NCBI RefSeq assembly: GCF_008039615.1
Contig: NZ_VDUZ01000003.1
Coordinates: 213,620 to 277,619, forward strand
Length of the DNA stretch: 64,000 bases
From: Vineibacter terrae
Lineage (GTDB): Bacteria > Pseudomonadota > Alphaproteobacteria > Reyranellales > Reyranellaceae
Direction of reading: 5' to 3'
Shown: positions 61,395-64,000 of the stretch, in pieces
Layout of the letters: each line of letters opens with the position of its first letter
Numbering within the stretch: the stretch's first letter is position 1
Position numbers and translations under genes: made by a program
The notes under the pieces: generated by a model
Database searches by the model: none
Told to the model about the DNA's origin: nothing
The model's input: only the letters and a program-made list of their open reading frames with translations

Positions 61395-63668
61395 ATGACC
61401 GCGATCATCGAGAATGTCAGCCGCCGCAAGCTGCTGCTGGGCGTCGTCGCCACGGGCGGCCTGATCGTCGCGACGCGGCTGCTGCCGATCCGCGACGCCT
61501 TTGCGCAGCAGAAATACGGCGCCGACGGCATGCCGCACGGCACCGTGAACGATCCGAAGGTCTTCGTGGCGATCGACAAGGACGGCACCGTCAGCATCGT
61601 CTGCCACCGCTCCGAGATGGGGCAGGGCGTGCGCACCGGCGTGCCGCTGATCCTGGCCGACGAGATGGAGGCCGACTGGTCGCGCGTGCGCATCGTGCAG
61701 GCGCAAGGCGACGAGGTGAGGTACGGCAACCAGGACACCGACGGCTCGCGCAGCACGCGGCACTATCTGAAGCCGATGCGTGAATGCGGCGCCGCCATGC
61801 GCATGATGCTCGAAGCGGCTGCCGCCAAGCGGCTGAACGTGCCGGTCGGCGAGGTCGAGGCCCGCAACCACGAGGTCGTGCACAAGGCCTCCGGCCGCAA
61901 GCTGGGCTACGGCGATCTGGCGGCCGATGCCGCGGCGCTGCCGGTGCCCAAGGAGCTCAAGCTGAAGGACCCGGCCGCGTTCCGCTATATCGGCAAGGAT
62001 ACGCCGATCATCGACCTGGTCGACATGACCACGGGCCGCGCCAAGTATGGCCAGGACACGATGCTGCCCGGCCTGAAGTTCGCCGTCATCGCGCGGCCGC
62101 CCGTCTATGGCGGCAAGGTGGCGTCGGTCGACTCGAGCGAGGCCATGAAGGTGCCGGGCGTCGAGAAGATCGTGCAGATCGAAGGCACGCCGATACCGTC
62201 GACGTTCCAGCCGCTGGGCGGCGTGGCCGTGATCGCCCGCAACACCTATGCCGCGATGAAGGGTCGCGAGGCGCTCAAGATCACCTGGGACGACGGGCCC
62301 AACAAGGTCTACGAGTCCAAGGACTATCGCGGCAAGCTCGAGGCCTCGGCGCGCAAGGACGGCAAGGTGGTGCGCAACGAAGGCGACGCCGACGGCGCGC
62401 TGGCCAAGGCGGCCAAGAAGGTCGAGGCCGAGTACTACCTGCCGCACTTCGCTCACGCCACGATGGAGCCGCCGGCGGCGACCGCGCGTATCCAGGACGG
62501 CAAGTGCGAGGTCTGGGCCTGCGTGCAGAGCCCGCAGGGCACGCGCGACACCGTGGCCAAGCGGCTGGGCATGTCGGCCGACAACGTGACCGTCAACGTC
62601 ACGCTGCTGGGCGGCGGCTTCGGGCGCAAGTCCAAGCCCGACTTCGCGGTCGAGGCGGCGCTGCTGTCGCGCGAGATGGGCGGCGCGCCGGTCAAGGTGG
62701 TGTGGACGCGCACCGATGACCTGCACCACGGCTACTACCACACGGTCTCGGTCGAGCGCCTCGAGGCCGGGCTGGACGCCGCCGGCAAGCCGGTGGCCTG
62801 GAAGCACCGCACCGTGGCGCCCAGCATCGCCTCGATCTTCGCGCCCAACGTGAAGAACGAGGCGGCCTTCGAGCTCAGCATGGGCGCCGTCGACATGCCG
62901 TTCGCGATCCCCAACATCCGGGTCGAGAACGGCGAGGCGGAGGCGCATACCCGGATCGGCTGGTTCCGCTCCGTGTCCAACATCCCGCATGCGTTCGCGG
63001 TGCAATCCTTCGCGGCCGAGATGGCCCATGCCGCCGGCAAGGACCCCAAGGACTATCTGCTGGAGCTGATCGGTCCGCCGCGCCTGGTCGATCAGGCCAA
63101 GGCCGGCGTCGGCTGGAACTACGGCGAGGATCCCAGCATCTACCCGATCGACACGGCTCGCCTGCGGCGCGTGGTCGAGCTGGTGGCGGAGAAGGGCGAA
63201 TGGGGCCGCAAGCTGCCGCCACGGCATGGCCTGGGCATCGCCGTGCACCGCAGCTTCGTGAGCTACGTCGCGACCGTGGTCGAGGCCGCGGTCGACGAGA
63301 AGGGCAACCTGACGGTGCCGCGCGTCGACATCGCCATCGACTGTGGCTTCTTCGTCAATCCGGAGCGTGTACGGGCCCAGCTCGAGGGTGCCTGCGTCAT
63401 GGGCATGAGCCTGGCGCTCAAGAGCGAGATCACGTTCAAGGACGGGCGGGTGGTCCAGAACAACTTCGACACGTTCGAGGTGGCCCGCATCAACGAGTCG
63501 CCGCGCGACACGCGCGTGCACATCGTGCCGGCCAACATCGCCGTGCCGCCGGGCGGCGTCGGCGAGCCGGGCGTGCCGCCGTTCGCGCCGGCGCTGTGCA
63601 ATGCGATCTTTGCCGCCACCGGCAAGCGCATCCGCCAGCTGCCGATCCGCGACCAGCTCTCGACGTAA
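61395..63668 (+). CDS. isoquinoline 1-oxidoreductase-type large subunit (molybdopterin)
   Basis: A 757-residue Mo-binding subunit. SRRKLLLG at residues 9-16 followed by a hydrophobic stretch ending in AFAQQ is a Tat signal; the small subunit rides along. Conserved elements are GQGVRTGVPLILADEMEADW, LLGGGFGRKSKPDF, and GGVGEPG near the end, with the catalytic Glu724. The protein oxidises an N-heterocycle or an aldehyde. It is the last gene of the island and is followed by a terminator. Confidence 0.93.
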   Translation: MTAIIENVSRRKLLLGVVATGGLIVATRLLPIRDAFAQQKYGADGMPHGTVNDPKVFVAIDKDGTVSIVCHRSEMGQGVRTGVPLILADEMEADWSRVRIVQAQGDEVRYGNQDTDGSRSTRHYLKPMRECGAAMRMMLEAAAAKRLNVPVGEVEARNHEVVHKASGRKLGYGDLAADAAALPVPKELKLKDPAAFRYIGKDTPIIDLVDMTTGRAKYGQDTMLPGLKFAVIARPPVYGGKVASVDSSEAMKVPGVEKIVQIEGTPIPSTFQPLGGVAVIARNTYAAMKGREALKITWDDGPNKVYESKDYRGKLEASARKDGKVVRNEGDADGALAKAAKKVEAEYYLPHFAHATMEPPAATARIQDGKCEVWACVQSPQGTRDTVAKRLGMSADNVTVNVTLLGGGFGRKSKPDFAVEAALLSREMGGAPVKVVWTRTDDLHHGYYHTVSVERLEAGLDAAGKPVAWKHRTVAPSIASIFAPNVKNEAAFELSMGAVDMPFAIPNIRVENGEAEAHTRIGWFRSVSNIPHAFAVQSFAAEMAHAAGKDPKDYLLELIGPPRLVDQAKAGVGWNYGEDPSIYPIDTARLRRVVELVAEKGEWGRKLPPRHGLGIAVHRSFVSYVATVVEAAVDEKGNLTVPRVDIAIDCGFFVNPERVRAQLEGACVMGMSLALKSEITFKDGRVVQNNFDTFEVARINESPRDTRVHIVPANIAVPPGGVGEPGVPPFAPALCNAIFAATGKRIRQLPIRDQLST

Positions 63669-63710
63669 GGCCAGGGCGCGCGGGCCTGCGGCCCGCTCAT
63701 GATATGAACC

Positions 63711-63741
63711 GAGGCGCCGGCGTCATGCCGGCGCCTTTCTT
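63711..63741 (+). terminator. intrinsic terminator after the molybdenum hydroxylase genes
   Basis: AGGCGCCGGCGTCATGCCGGCGCCTTTCTTTC: a near-perfect hairpin followed by T-rich sequence. Confidence 0.88.
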
Positions 63742-63759
63742 TCTGTCGCTGACACACCT

Positions 63760-63846
63760 GTCATCCCGAGCGCAGCGAGGGATCTCCTGCAAGGGACGCA
63801 CGGTGCGCCATTCGCGGGAGATCCCTCGCTGCGCTCGGGATGACAG
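63760..63846. repeat. palindromic repeat, family 1, copy 6
   Basis: GTCATCCCGAGCGCAGCGAG to its reverse complement. The remaining 150 bases to the edge of the window hold no gene I can support. Confidence 0.85.
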
Positions 63847-64000
63847 GCGTATTGGCGACCAGTGTTCCGGCGCTAGCCCAACTTTCCCAACTGGAGGGCT
63901 GAAACGGCAATTTTGAGGTTGGAAAGTGTGAAAACGCGAATCATTTCAAGGGGTGTCGGTCGGCGAGCGGCTGTAGTGAAGACCAAGTGCCTTTTATGCT

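Noticed and set aside
61368..63521. A very long open frame on the minus strand opposite the molybdenum hydroxylase gene (717 codons).
   Set aside because: It lies wholly opposite a gene with clear family motifs. High GC removes stop codons from the other strand, and its translation is low-complexity and shows no domain.

Overview
The window is GC-rich chromosomal DNA, probably from an alphaproteobacterium. The signs are a PopZ-like polar protein (48281-48793), an isoaspartyl methyltransferase / TolC / PopZ-like block, the short form of ArgC beside rplM-rpsI, tripartite (TRAP) and branched-chain amino acid binding proteins, and many palindromic intergenic repeats. A Rhodospirillales or Reyranella-like host is my guess; it cannot be proved from the sequence alone.

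Layout. 1-5948: the end of a TRAP permease gene, hisI, a small secreted protein with a Zur-type regulator, then a minus-strand series (sulfurtransferase, AlaX editing protein, cysteine synthase, ribokinase, Nudix hydrolase). 6447-15238: a catabolic and uptake island with an amino-acid ABC transporter interleaved with two DapA-family lyases, a ProC-like reductase, a 4-hydroxyproline epimerase-type racemase, an FAD D-amino-acid dehydrogenase and an IclR regulator. It looks like a hydroxyproline-type pathway. 15588-18786: a two-gene cassette of a Trypco1-domain protein and a trypsin-NTPase fusion, which resembles the NTP-dependent biological conflict systems. This is the most interesting system here. 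18789-27766: PlsY, a flavin monooxygenase, a winged-helix/TPR protein, a truncated globin, a GST, a CmcJ-like oxidoreductase with an SDR, and a GFA-type zinc protein. 27863-37193: two tandem branched-chain binding proteins, an IclR regulator, two TetR regulators and two acyl-CoA ligases. Five promoters here share one palindromic operator. 37381-41300: a complete TRAP transporter with an SDR. 41417-44897: small enzymes, a class I aldolase, and an amidotransferase overlapping an RraA-like gene. 44898-45908: decayed genes next to tRNA-Asn and tRNA-Cys. 46023-53364: housekeeping genes. 53517-58149: a quinone-reductase-like protein, an acyl-CoA dehydrogenase and a NitT/TauT-type ABC transporter. 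58386-63668: a Rieske protein, a PQQ alcohol dehydrogenase with a lanthanide-type Asp, and a two-subunit molybdenum hydroxylase.

How the parts connect. Most loci are for scavenging and oxidising organic acids, amino acids and aromatic or acyl compounds: binding protein, CoA ligase or dehydrogenase, and a local IclR or TetR switch. Two oxidative systems at the right end export electrons to the periplasm or membrane.

Gene gaps are filled with at least five families of palindromic repeats. One family has six copies, and one of these copies carries a nested palindromic insertion flanked by a 5-bp direct repeat. No CRISPR array, rRNA, prophage or transposase gene is visible.
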